This document shows, piece after piece, positions 1 through 8,413 of a stretch of DNA of 64,000 nucleotides; positions within the stretch are counted from its first letter, which is position 1, and each line of letters starts with the position of its first letter. The stretch lies in the NCBI RefSeq assembly GCF_026627425.1, contig NZ_JAPNLH010000008.1, forward strand, positions 1 through 64,000. The letters run 5' to 3'. A program made the position numbers and the translations under genes. The stretch is from Arthrobacter endolithicus (lineage in GTDB: Bacteria; Actinomycetota; Actinomycetes; Actinomycetales; Micrococcaceae). The notes under the pieces were generated by a model. The model did not search any database. It was given only the letters and a program-made list of their open reading frames with translations, and had not been told where the DNA came from.

Positions 1-122
1 CAACTCATCCGGCTCGCCGCAGCCAAGACCTACTCCCAAGCACCCCACGCAGCATGACACTTTCGCGAGCACATTAGATGAGGCACGCAGGAATCATTTG
101 GCGAGCATATTGACATGAGGCA
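1..122 (+). mobile_element. Likely right terminus of an IS21-like insertion sequence (partial)
   Basis: Two imperfect direct repeats lie at 65-85 (GCGAGCACATTAGATGAGGCA) and 101-122, about 36 bp apart; the outer copy ends in CA. On the minus strand each reads TGCCTCAT...GCTCGC, so the element would end in the usual TG/CA dinucleotide. Repeated terminal blocks are typical of IS21-family ends. Frame 1 is open from base 1 to a TGA at 55-57, giving only 18 codons, which could be the 3' end of the element's last gene but is too short to assign. The rest of the element is outside the window. Family assignment is an inference from the repeat pattern; the repeats themselves are seen directly. Confidence 0.5.
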
Positions 123-1042
123 CCACGATCCGGGGAATCCGCGAGGTCTCCAGTACCCAGATTGCCTTCCCCGACCGTGGCCCGTGCCGGGGAATGCAGC
201 CGTGGCCACCGCGGTTCGAGGGAGTCCCCGGACGAGACTCCGCGCAACCGCCGGCCGATCCACGGGCCCACATATTCCCGCGCCCATTGGGCATTGGCCG
301 CTGCGACCTTGAGCCGACTCAACGCCGGGAGCGGCTGAAGGTCCGGTACGTCCAGCCCGGATTCCCGCTCCAGCAGGGACAGCACGCGGCGTGCCATATT
401 GATATGTCCGGCGGTGGACATATGCATTCGGTCGATGCTCCACATCCGTGCATCGTCGTATTCGTCAAAGCGCCAGTAGTCCACGAGCAGCGCGTCATGC
501 TCATCCGCAATTTCCCTGACCAGCTCGTTGTAAATGGCCGTCCGTCCCCGGGTCTTTCCGAAAACTCCCGAGGCCTTGGAGTCGAACCCGGTGAACAGCA
601 GCACCGTGGCGCCGGTAGCACTTAGCTTCGCAATCCCACGGCTGTAGTCCTCCACGAGGGCATCGATATCCACCCTGGGGCGGAGAATGTCGTTGGCTCC
701 CGCGTAGATACTGATAAGGGTGGGCTCCAGCGCCACCGCGGCATCGATCTGCTCGCTGAGAACCTGCCGCAGCTTTTTACCCCGGATTGCCAGGTTCGCA
801 TAGCCAAGGCCGGGCCCTTGGTTGGCGTCAGCGGTGGCGGTGGCAGTGGCATCGGCATCGGCATCGGCATCGGCATCGGCCCGAGCCAACTGTTCGGCCA
901 CGCGGTCCGCCCAGCCACGGCAGCCGTGCGGCAGCCTCGCATCGTCGTCGCCCATGCCCTCGGTGAAGGAATCCCCGAGGGCGACATATTTCGTCGAAAA
1001 CCTGGTCGAAAACTCTGCCGAGATCTTTGCCGGGACTTCCAC
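74..1042 (-). CDS. SGNH/GDSL-type hydrolase
   Basis: Probable esterase or lipase of the SGNH superfamily, about 322 residues. Block I GDSFTEG puts the nucleophile at Ser25. Block III GAND and block V DRMHMSTAGH (Asp and His) follow in the right order. I chose the GTG at 1042 because GGAGG lies five bases upstream; longer in-frame starts reach 1153. No signal peptide is evident from this start, so it is probably cytoplasmic. Two oddities: an Ala-Asp/Ala-Thr dipeptide run after about residue 50 comes from a GCATCG-type hexamer repeat, and the last 16 or so residues are encoded inside the putative IS terminus, so the native C-terminus was probably replaced. Substrate unknown. Confidence 0.85.
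   Translation of the reverse strand: MEVPAKISAEFSTRFSTKYVALGDSFTEGMGDDDARLPHGCRGWADRVAEQLARADADADADADATATATADANQGPGLGYANLAIRGKKLRQVLSEQIDAAVALEPTLISIYAGANDILRPRVDIDALVEDYSRGIAKLSATGATVLLFTGFDSKASGVFGKTRGRTAIYNELVREIADEHDALLVDYWRFDEYDDARMWSIDRMHMSTAGHINMARRVLSLLERESGLDVPDLQPLPALSRLKVAAANAQWAREYVGPWIGRRLRGVSSGDSLEPRWPRLHSPARATVGEGNLGTGDLADSPDRGASCQYARQMIPACLI
822..884. repeat. Dipeptide-coding hexamer microsatellite
   Basis: A run of GCATCG-like hexamers preceded by GGTGGC-like variants lies inside the SGNH hydrolase gene and codes for alternating Ala-Asp then Ala-Thr on the minus strand. The repeat is in frame with hexamer periodicity, so copy-number change would alter loop length without a frameshift. 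Confidence 0.8.
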
Positions 1043-1182
1043 ACTTACCTCCGCGCCGGGAACTGGACAGGCTAATCCTACGATCATTGTGCGCAGCGAC
1101 GTCCCGTTACAATATAGTCGGCTCAAACTTCCGTTTTGTGCCATAGCCTTCATCAGCGGAATCCCTAGCGAGAGAGCACACC

Positions 1183-1434
1183 ATGGCCAGCAATTTGCGT
1201 CTCAGCCCCGACGACAAGTTTCCCGAGAATCTCGATAAGATCGCGGACACGAAACTGCAGATCCTCGACAGCCAGGTACAGCGCCAGCTCGATCGTGAAT
1301 ATGTTGTGGAGGGCGGGCCGAACCCGGAGACGGAGTTTCGGCACTATGAAATCGACGAGGAATTCGCCGAGCGGGAGAGCGGCGGCCGGGACAATTCCGG
1401 GAGCGGCGAAAGTGCGGCCGCGGCCAACGCCTAA
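1183..1434 (+). CDS. Small acidic hypothetical protein
   Basis: An 83-residue, highly charged protein with no membrane segment and no family I recognise. The N-terminal 60 residues are rich in Asp, Glu, Lys and Arg and look helical; the tail is Gly/Ser/Ala-rich and probably disordered. The ATG is preceded by GAGAGAG. It is divergent from the SGNH hydrolase and upstream of an MFS transporter on the same strand. The codon pattern fits a real gene, but function is unknown. Confidence 0.6.
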   Translation: MASNLRLSPDDKFPENLDKIADTKLQILDSQVQRQLDREYVVEGGPNPETEFRHYEIDEEFAERESGGRDNSGSGESAAAANA

Positions 1435-1500
1435 AGCCCAGCTGCACCGTTCCTGACGAACTACTGGTTCGGCGTGCTCATTGCGGACCATGATAGAAGA

Positions 1501-2970
1501 GTGAAACGTAACTCCGCGCCACAATCAGCGGAAAAAACGGCCGCCGCTTCGGCATCCATCTGGGGAGCCACCTACCGCAAGGCGACGGTGGGGCTGTTTA
1601 GCCTGGCTTTTTTGATTGCCTCCTCCGTCTCCGCCATCACGACGGCGATGCCGCGCGCGGCGCAGGAACTTGACGGCCTCCCGCTTTATGGCCTGGCGTT
1701 TGCCGTAACGATGGCCACTTCGGTGGTTGCGATGGCCTTTGCGGCGCCGTGGATAGACCGATCGGGCCCCGGGACGCCGTTATTGGCGGGCATCGCCGTG
1801 GATTGCGCAGGCCTGCTGGTGGCTGCCGCCGCGCCGACCATGGAAGTCCTGGTGGCAGGGCGGGCCATTCAGGGTCTGGGCGCTGGGTTGGAGGGCGTAG
1901 CCCTGTATGTAGTGATTGCCCGTGTGTTCCCGTCCGCCCTGCGCGGCAAAATGTTCGCCGCGCTGTCGGCAGCCTGGGTGCTGCCGGCTATTGTGGGGCC
2001 GGCCGTCAGCGGTGCCGTCACCGACCAGTTCGGCTGGCGCTGGGTGTTCGGTTCTGTTCCCGTCCTGGCCGTCTTCGCCGTGGCGCTGGTCCGCTCGGGC
2101 ACCCGCGGCATGAATATGACCGCCCCACGCCGCACACCCCGGCGTCCCGCTGGCTTTTCTCCGATCGGTCCGGTTTCATCCCGGACCAGGCGCCAGCGAC
2201 GGCAAACTCCCCGGCGACGCCTGCCCCGATTACGGATCGCTCCCGTGTGGCGTCGGCCCGGCTGGGCCCTGGCCGCCGCCCTGGCGGTGCTGGTCCTGGG
2301 GGATGCGGCCCAGCGGGCGCAACGCTGGTGGGCCGCCGAACTTGGGGCCGCCGTCGTCGTCCTGATCGTCGCCGTGCCCAAACTACTGCCGCGGGGAACC
2401 TGGCGTTCGCGGCGCGGTCTGCCGTCGCTGATCCTCATGCGCGCCCTGATCGGCACCGCCTTCATGATCGGTGACGTTTATCTGCCGCTGCTTATGATTC
2501 AACAGCGCGGGCTGCCGGCCTGGCTTGCCGGGCTGTCGCTCACCGTGGGCGGGATTACCTGGTTCACCGGCTCCTGGTTCGCTGGCGGCGGCTTCGTTCC
2601 ACCGCACATGCGCCTGGTGACCGGGGCGCTGGGCATCCTGCTCGGGCTGCTGATTTGCACCTTGGTGGTGCTGCCTGCCACGCCCGTCTGGATCGCATGG
2701 CTGGGCTGGGCCTTCGCCGGGATGGGAATGGGGATGGCCTATCCAACGCAGTCCGTCCTGGTGCTGGAGCAGTCGCCTCCCGCGGAACAGGGAAGCAACG
2801 CTTCGGCCCTGCAGCTTAACGAGACTCTCACTACCGCCGCCGTGCTGGGTGTGGTGGGAGCCGTCTTTGCCGCCCTGCTGATCAATCCGGTGGGGGGTTT
2901 CGCCGCGGCCTTTGGCGTCGCCGCGCTGCTGTCCCTCGCTGCGGGATTGGTCGCGCGGCGCACCGGCTGA
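1501..2970 (+). CDS. MFS transporter
   Basis: Major facilitator superfamily protein of about 489 residues. Hydrophobic segments fill both halves; the N-half carries the helix 4-5 region (GRAIQGLGAGLEGVALYVVI) typical of drug-exporter MFS proteins. Between the halves is an unusually Arg/Pro-rich cytoplasmic loop of about 65 residues, much more basic than normal. I prefer the GTG at 1501; an upstream GTG at 1474 would add nine residues. Likely a drug or metabolite exporter; substrate cannot be read from sequence. The basic loop could reflect compensating frameshifts, though the frame stays open throughout. Confidence 0.8.
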   Translation: MKRNSAPQSAEKTAAASASIWGATYRKATVGLFSLAFLIASSVSAITTAMPRAAQELDGLPLYGLAFAVTMATSVVAMAFAAPWIDRSGPGTPLLAGIAVDCAGLLVAAAAPTMEVLVAGRAIQGLGAGLEGVALYVVIARVFPSALRGKMFAALSAAWVLPAIVGPAVSGAVTDQFGWRWVFGSVPVLAVFAVALVRSGTRGMNMTAPRRTPRRPAGFSPIGPVSSRTRRQRRQTPRRRLPRLRIAPVWRRPGWALAAALAVLVLGDAAQRAQRWWAAELGAAVVVLIVAVPKLLPRGTWRSRRGLPSLILMRALIGTAFMIGDVYLPLLMIQQRGLPAWLAGLSLTVGGITWFTGSWFAGGGFVPPHMRLVTGALGILLGLLICTLVVLPATPVWIAWLGWAFAGMGMGMAYPTQSVLVLEQSPPAEQGSNASALQLNETLTTAAVLGVVGAVFAALLINPVGGFAAAFGVAALLSLAAGLVARRTG

Positions 2971-3126
2971 AACGTATCTCTGTATTGTGCTAAGCGGTCC
3001 CGGATGCTATTCCTTGAAGCAAGCCCGGGACCGCGCAATGGCCCAAGGCAAATCGTTTACGGCAGAAACCTTCACAACAACGTCCCAGGCAACAATGCAG
3101 GTATACGACCGGAAGAGGGAGCAGCG

Positions 3127-3444
3127 ATGACTGACCATGACAAGGAAGAGCGGGCTTTGGCTCATTGGGGCCAACGGCTCTCGCAGGCACTGCAAATCCT
3201 GGATCTGAAAGTGGACCAGCCGTTGATTCGCCGACTGGCTGACGAGTCCGCACGCACGGCGGGACCCTCGGCCGGGCCGATTAGCGCCTTCATCGTCGGC
3301 TACGCAGCCGCTCTTGCCGTCAGCAGCGGCCACGTTGACTCACCGGCAGCGGTCAGTTCCGCCGTCGACACAGCCCTGAAGCTGTGCGAGGACGGAACAG
3401 CCGGCGGCCCTGACACCAAGGGGTGGGCAGGCACGGCGCAGTAG
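3127..3444 (+). CDS. DUF6457 domain protein
   Basis: A 105-residue soluble protein. The central region (about residues 10-85) resembles DUF6457, a small helical domain that from memory of actinobacterial genomes is often found next to or fused with molybdenum-cofactor genes. The ATG is preceded by GAGGGAGC at good spacing. It is convergent with the YdeP-like molybdoenzyme that ends 35 bp away, which fits a molybdenum-related role. That role is an inference from neighbourhood. Confidence 0.7.
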   Translation: MTDHDKEERALAHWGQRLSQALQILDLKVDQPLIRRLADESARTAGPSAGPISAFIVGYAAALAVSSGHVDSPAAVSSAVDTALKLCEDGTAGGPDTKGWAGTAQ

Positions 3445-3478
3445 AGCGCCGGCCCGTCCGGTCGCCCCCCCCCGGCGA

Positions 3479-5776
3479 TCAGGCGCTGGTGGGCTCCAGC
3501 CGCACGATCACGTGTTTGGAGACCGGGGTGTTACTCCCGTCAGCCACGCTGTCCAGCGGCACCAGCACGTTCGCCTCCGGGTAGTAGGCGGCAGCGCATC
3601 CCCTTGCCGTCGGATACGACACCAGCCGGTAGTTTCGCAGCACCCGCTCCTGATTGTCGTGGTGCTCGCCGTGTACGTCGACGTACTGGCCGTCCGCCAG
3701 GCCCAATTCGGCAAGATCCTCCGGGTTCACAAAGACGACCTGGCGGCCCTTTTTGATTCCCCGGTAGCGGTCATTGTGGCCATAGATGGTTGTGTTGAAC
3801 TGGTCATGGGACCGCATGGTCTGCAGGATCAGCCGGCCCGGCGGGCACTGGACGTGCTCCAGGTCGTTGACCGTGAACACCGCCTTGCCGGTGGGCGTGT
3901 GGAAGGTCCGGGAGTCCCGGGGCCCGTTCGCGAGCACGAATCCGCCGTCCTGGCGGATGCGTTCGTTGTAGTTTTCGCAGCCGGCCACGACGTGCGAAAT
4001 GTGCTCGCGGACCAGGTCATAGTCCCGCTCAAATCCGTCCCAGTCCACCGCCACCTTCCCGCCCAGCGTCGCTTGGGCCAGCCGGGAGACGATCGCTACT
4101 TCGGAGAGCAGGTTGCGCGCCACTGGTTCCACCTTTCCCCAGGACGGGTGCACCGCACAGACGGTGTCCTCCACGGAGACGAACTGTTCGCCGGAGGCCT
4201 GCCGGTCGATTTCGGTCCGGCCCATGGTCGGCAGGATCAGTGCCTCCTTTCCCACCACCGTGTGGGACCGGTTCAGCTTGGTGGAGATCTGCACGCTCAT
4301 ATCCAGGTTTTCCATCGCCGCCTCGGCCGCCGTGGTGTCTGAGATGGCGGCCACCAGGTTCCCGCCCAGTGCCACGAAAACCTTCATGCCGCCGTCGCGC
4401 ATCCGCTGGATGGTCTGCACGGCGTCCGCGCCATGCTCACGGGGCGGGTTGAAACCGAACTCCTTCTCCAGCGCGTCCAGGAAAACCGGCGGCATCTGCT
4501 CCCAGATACCCATCGTGCGATCCCCCTGCACATTACTGTGCCCCCGGATCGGGGACGCACCGGCCCCCGGCTTGCCGATGTTGCCGCGGAGCAGGAGCAG
4601 GTTGATGACCTCCTTGATGGCCGCCACACCCTTCTTCTGCTGGGTCAGTCCCATGGCCCACGTGATGATGACCCGCTCCGCCCGCAGGTAACGGTCGGCC
4701 AGCTCGTCGATCTCCTCCCGGCGCAGACCAGTCGCCGCCAATACTGCGCCCTCGTCCAACCGGGCCAGGTGTGCCTTCAGTTCCTCCAGCCCTTGGCAGT
4801 GCTGCTCAATGAACTCGTGGTCCAGCACCGTGCCCGGCTTAGCGTCCTCCGCCTCCAGGACCCGTTTGCAGATCGCCTGCAGCAGCGCCATGTCCCCGCC
4901 CAGACGGATCTGCAGGAATTGGTCCGCAATCTCCGTCCCAGCCCCAATGATCCCCTTGACCTCCTGCGGATTCTTGTAGCGCCGCAGACCCGCCTCGGGA
5001 AGTGGATTAACGGCGACGATCTGCGCGCCATTGTTCTTGGCCTCCTCCAGCGCAGTGAGCATGCGCGGGTGGTTGGTGCCGGGGTTCTGGCCCATGATGA
5101 TTATCAGATCGGACTTGCCGAAGTCGTCGTAGGCAATGGTGCTTTTGCCGATGCCCAGCGTCTGCCCCATCGCCCAGCCGGTGGATTCATGGCACATATT
5201 GGAGCAGTCCGGCAAATTGTTGGTGCCGAAAGCGCGCACGAACAACTGGTAGCTGAAAGCGGCCTCGTTGGAGGTGCGGCCGCTGGTGTAAAACGACGCC
5301 TGGTCCGGGGAGTCCAGGGCGTTCAGCTTCTTGGCGATGATGGTGAAGGCCTCACCCCAGCTGATTGGCTGGTAATAGTCCTTGCCTGCGGCCTTGTAGA
5401 CCGGCTCGGTGAGGCGGCCCTGCTGTCCCAGCCAGTACTCCGACTTGGTGCGGAGCCCGCTCACCGGATTCTGCGCCCAGAAGTCCGAGTCAACGGTGAT
5501 GGGTGTGGCCTCCCAGGTGACCGCCTTGGCCCCGTTCTCGCAGAATTCAAAGGCCTTGCGGTGATCCGGATCCGGCCAGGCACAGCTCATGCAATCGAAG
5601 CCGTCGCGGTGGTTCATCGCCAGCAGGGTTTTCCGGGTCCTGTTCACCCCCATGTCCTTCAGCGCCGGCCCCATCGAGTGAAGGACGCCAGGCAGGCCAG
5701 CGGCCCACGTTTTCGGCTTACCGACCTCGATCTGGCTTTCGTCCTCGACCTCGACCTCGGGATTCTTACGGGTCAT
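3479..5776 (-). CDS. FdhF/YdeP family molybdopterin oxidoreductase
   Basis: A 765-residue molybdopterin-dependent oxidoreductase of the formate-dehydrogenase-like YdeP family. Cys62, Cys65 and Cys79 near the N-terminus suit a 4Fe-4S cluster. The rest matches the molybdopterin and dinucleotide-binding domains (for example GQNPGTNHPRML and RGHSNVQGDRT). There is no twin-Arg signal, so it is cytoplasmic. The ATG at 5776 follows AGGGAAG at six bases; a start 13 codons upstream is less likely. E. coli YdeP is linked to acid resistance, but the substrate of the family is not established and formate dehydrogenase activity should not be assumed. The DUF6457 protein next door fits molybdoenzyme context. 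Confidence 0.9.
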   Translation of the reverse strand: MTRKNPEVEVEDESQIEVGKPKTWAAGLPGVLHSMGPALKDMGVNRTRKTLLAMNHRDGFDCMSCAWPDPDHRKAFEFCENGAKAVTWEATPITVDSDFWAQNPVSGLRTKSEYWLGQQGRLTEPVYKAAGKDYYQPISWGEAFTIIAKKLNALDSPDQASFYTSGRTSNEAAFSYQLFVRAFGTNNLPDCSNMCHESTGWAMGQTLGIGKSTIAYDDFGKSDLIIIMGQNPGTNHPRMLTALEEAKNNGAQIVAVNPLPEAGLRRYKNPQEVKGIIGAGTEIADQFLQIRLGGDMALLQAICKRVLEAEDAKPGTVLDHEFIEQHCQGLEELKAHLARLDEGAVLAATGLRREEIDELADRYLRAERVIITWAMGLTQQKKGVAAIKEVINLLLLRGNIGKPGAGASPIRGHSNVQGDRTMGIWEQMPPVFLDALEKEFGFNPPREHGADAVQTIQRMRDGGMKVFVALGGNLVAAISDTTAAEAAMENLDMSVQISTKLNRSHTVVGKEALILPTMGRTEIDRQASGEQFVSVEDTVCAVHPSWGKVEPVARNLLSEVAIVSRLAQATLGGKVAVDWDGFERDYDLVREHISHVVAGCENYNERIRQDGGFVLANGPRDSRTFHTPTGKAVFTVNDLEHVQCPPGRLILQTMRSHDQFNTTIYGHNDRYRGIKKGRQVVFVNPEDLAELGLADGQYVDVHGEHHDNQERVLRNYRLVSYPTARGCAAAYYPEANVLVPLDSVADGSNTPVSKHVIVRLEPTSA

Positions 5777-5946
5777 GGAGCACTTCCCTTCATGTACGAT
5801 GGCGTGTCCCGACACCGGGACGAGCGGCGGCTCCGCACACCTGTCTAAGGCCTAACAGTTATTCGCAGACGCCGCAAGCGATCGGGCAGTTTCCGCCCGT
5901 GCGCCGGCTTGCCCTCCCCGGTCGAGTGCAACCCTCCCTGTTGGGA

Positions 5947-7260
5947 TTAGACGGTTGCACCGTCGTCGCGCTCCACAAACCGCGGCCTGCCCGCGCGCCA
6001 CCCGAACCCGGCGCACAGCGCTCCGACCAGGAGAAACATCAATCCGGCCGGTGCAAAACTTCCGGTGGCCGCGTGTAGCCAGCCGACCAGCAGCGTGCCG
6101 GTAGAGCCGACGCCGTAGCCAACACCCTGCATCATGCCGGACAGGTGCGAGGCGGTGTGGGCGTCCTTGGTCCGCAGCACAATCATGGTCAGCGCGACGG
6201 CGGTCAGGCTCCCCTGCCCCAGGCCCAGCAGCCCGGTCCAGATCCAGATGCAGCCCAGCGGGCCGAAGATGCTCAGTGCAAAGCCGACGCCGGTCATCAG
6301 CGCCACCATCGTATTGATGCCGCGCTGCCGGCTGAGCTTCACGGCGAGCGCCGGGGCCAGCAGCGAACCACCCATCTGCAGCACAATCGAAACTGCCACA
6401 ATGGTTCCCGCCGTGCCGCCGTCTACCCCACGTTCACGCAGAATCGGTGCCAGCCAGGCAAAAACGGAAAAGGACATCATGGCCTGAAAGACCATAAACA
6501 AGGTGATCTGCCAGGCCAGTGGTGAGCGCCATACGCTGGGCCCGGCAACCACCTGCGCACGCCGCACATGCTTTTGGCGCAGGGCAATCGGCGCCCAAAG
6601 CAGCACGCTAACCGCCGCTGGCAGCGTCCAAAAGGCCAGCGCGGTCTGCCACGAGCCGGTCGCTGCGTACATCGGATGCGTAAACCCGGCCCCCAACGCA
6701 GCCGCCCCGCAGAGGGACATGGTGTACAGCCCGCTCATCAGCCCCAGCCGGTGCTGGAAGTCCCGTTTCACCAGTCCCGGCAGCAGGACATTGACGACGG
6801 CGATTGCGGCTCCCGCGGCGAAGGTGCCGGCCAACATGGCGCCGATGGCACCGGTGCCGCGCATGGCCAGACCGAGCGTGAGCACCACCATGGCGACGAG
6901 CAGGGTGCGTTCCGCGCCGAAACGCCGGGCCAGCCCGGGTGCCAGCGGTGCAAAGAGGCCGAGGAACGTCACCGGGACGGTGGTCAGCAGCGTGACCATG
7001 AGCACCGGCATGCCCGACGCTGCCGTGATTTCGGTGAGGACGGCAGAAAAGCTGGAGAAGACGGTGCGAAGGTTCAGCCCGACGAGGATCAAGCAGACCG
7101 CGACGTACAATAAACTCCGCGGTCCGGTGATACGGGTGCGATCCGCCTGGGGAACATCATCGACCTCGGAGTCGACCAGCAGGCCGGCCGGGCCCAGATG
7201 GCCGGATGCGGGCGCTCCGACCGGTACCGGCATTTCCGACCGGGAAGCTGAGGATTTCAC
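5947..7260 (-). CDS. MFS transporter, CynX/NimT-like
   Basis: A 12-TM major facilitator of about 437 residues. The first helix (LYVAVCLILVGLNLRTVFSS) and following loop resemble the cyanate/nitroimidazole CynX/NimT group. The longest frame extends to 7347, but that would overlap the stop of the upstream gene, so I use the GTG at 7260; an ATG at 7233 is also possible and neither has a clear ribosome site. It shares strand with the glutathionyl-hydroquinone-reductase-like gene, 47 bp away, so they may be cotranscribed. Substrate is unknown. Confidence 0.8.
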   Translation of the reverse strand: MKSSASRSEMPVPVGAPASGHLGPAGLLVDSEVDDVPQADRTRITGPRSLLYVAVCLILVGLNLRTVFSSFSAVLTEITAASGMPVLMVTLLTTVPVTFLGLFAPLAPGLARRFGAERTLLVAMVVLTLGLAMRGTGAIGAMLAGTFAAGAAIAVVNVLLPGLVKRDFQHRLGLMSGLYTMSLCGAAALGAGFTHPMYAATGSWQTALAFWTLPAAVSVLLWAPIALRQKHVRRAQVVAGPSVWRSPLAWQITLFMVFQAMMSFSVFAWLAPILRERGVDGGTAGTIVAVSIVLQMGGSLLAPALAVKLSRQRGINTMVALMTGVGFALSIFGPLGCIWIWTGLLGLGQGSLTAVALTMIVLRTKDAHTASHLSGMMQGVGYGVGSTGTLLVGWLHAATGSFAPAGLMFLLVGALCAGFGWRAGRPRFVERDDGATV

Positions 7261-7306
7261 GCTACTTATGGTACAAGAGGCGCCGGGGCCGCCACGCGCC
7301 CTTGCC

Positions 7307-8329
7307 TCAGGCTCCGTGCCCCGGAGCCACCTCTTCGCCGGGAGCAACCGGTCCGGGAGCGGTGCCGTCCCCGAATGGCCGGCCGCCGAGCCTCTCGCGC
7401 CCGTGCGCGGTCAGCCAGCCGGACGTATCCGGCCCTTTAGGTACGATCTGCGTGGGGTTAATGTCTTGGTGCACCAAGTAGTAGTGCCGCTTGATCTGCT
7501 GGAAATCGATGGTGTCGCCGAAGCCGGGGGTCTGGAACAGGTCCCGCGCGTAGCCCCACAGGGCGGGCATCTCGGTGAGTTTGTTCCGGTTGCATTTGAA
7601 ATGCCCATGGTAGACGGCGTCAAAGCGCGCCAGCGTTGTGAAGAGCCGTACATCGGCCTCCGTAATGGTCTCTCCGACCAGGAAGCGCTGGCCGGACAGG
7701 CGCTCTTCCAACCAGTCCATGGCCGTAAACAGGCGGTCGTAGGCGGCGTCGTAGGTCTCCTGGGAACCGGCAAATCCGCATCGGTAGACGCCGTTATTGA
7801 CCTCCGTGAAGACACGCTGGTTGACCCGGTCGATTTCTTCCCGCAGCTCCTCCGGGTAGAGACGGGGAGCACCCTCGCGCTGATATTCGGTCCACTCGGT
7901 GGAGAAGTCCAGCGTGATCTGCGGAAAGTTGTTGGTCACGACCGCGCCGGAGGGAACGTCGACGACGGCGGGAACCGTTATACCGCGAGGGTAGTCCGGA
8001 AAGCGCCTGAAATAGGCGTCCTGAATCCGTTCAATGCCCAGCACCGGATCTTTGCCATCCGGGTCGAGGTCAAAAGACCAGCTGCGCTCATCGTGGGTGG
8101 GGCCGGGCTGACCGAGGGAAATCACGTCCTCCAAACCCAGTAACCGGCGCACGATCACAGTTCTATTGGCCCACGGGCACGCCCGGGCGGCTATGAGTCG
8201 GTAGCGGCCGCTCTCCACCGGCCACCGCCCGGCGTCAGGAGCGTCCCCGTCGCGGACAATGCGATCTTCAATGTAATGGGTGTCGCGGGTGTACTCCTGG
8301 CCGCCGGTGACATATGTGTTTGTGCTCAT
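7307..8329 (-). CDS. Glutathionyl-hydroquinone reductase-like (Xi-class GST) protein
   Basis: A 340-residue glutathione S-transferase family protein. The Xi-class catalytic motif CPWA is present with Cys51. A thioredoxin-fold N-domain is followed by an all-helical C-domain (about residues 175-310). These enzymes reduce glutathionyl-quinol adducts; actinobacteria generally use mycothiol, so the physiological thiol here may differ (inference). The length is typical. The MFS exporter gene downstream on the same strand could act in the same detoxification unit. Confidence 0.9.
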   Translation of the reverse strand: MSTNTYVTGGQEYTRDTHYIEDRIVRDGDAPDAGRWPVESGRYRLIAARACPWANRTVIVRRLLGLEDVISLGQPGPTHDERSWSFDLDPDGKDPVLGIERIQDAYFRRFPDYPRGITVPAVVDVPSGAVVTNNFPQITLDFSTEWTEYQREGAPRLYPEELREEIDRVNQRVFTEVNNGVYRCGFAGSQETYDAAYDRLFTAMDWLEERLSGQRFLVGETITEADVRLFTTLARFDAVYHGHFKCNRNKLTEMPALWGYARDLFQTPGFGDTIDFQQIKRHYYLVHQDINPTQIVPKGPDTSGWLTAHGRERLGGRPFGDGTAPGPVAPGEEVAPGHGA

Positions 8330-8366
8330 GGCCCCAGCTTAGGCCGGTTCCCCGTTGGGATTAAGC

Positions 8367-8408
8367 GTGCGGAAGCGTGCGGAAGCGTGCGGACCCGGCG
8401 GACCCGGC
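8367..8408. repeat. Short tandem repeats downstream of the serine hydrolase gene
   Basis: Three copies of a 10-bp unit GCGTGCGGAA, the last imperfect, followed by two copies of CGGACCCGG. They fill most of the gap between two minus-strand genes, just upstream of the GST-like start and past the serine hydrolase stop. There is no obvious hairpin or T-run, so this is not a classical terminator. Confidence 0.7.
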
Positions 8409-8413
8409 ATGGC

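Noticed and set aside
3465-3473. Run of nine C residues between DUF6457 and the molybdoenzyme gene as a phase-variation tract
   Set aside because: It lies between convergent stop codons, outside any promoter or reading frame, so length change would have no clear effect.
4433-5848. 471-codon plus-strand frame opposite the YdeP-like gene
   Set aside because: Antisense to a well-supported molybdoenzyme; the protein has no domain pattern and is rich in Arg, Val and Leu as expected of a high-GC mirror frame.
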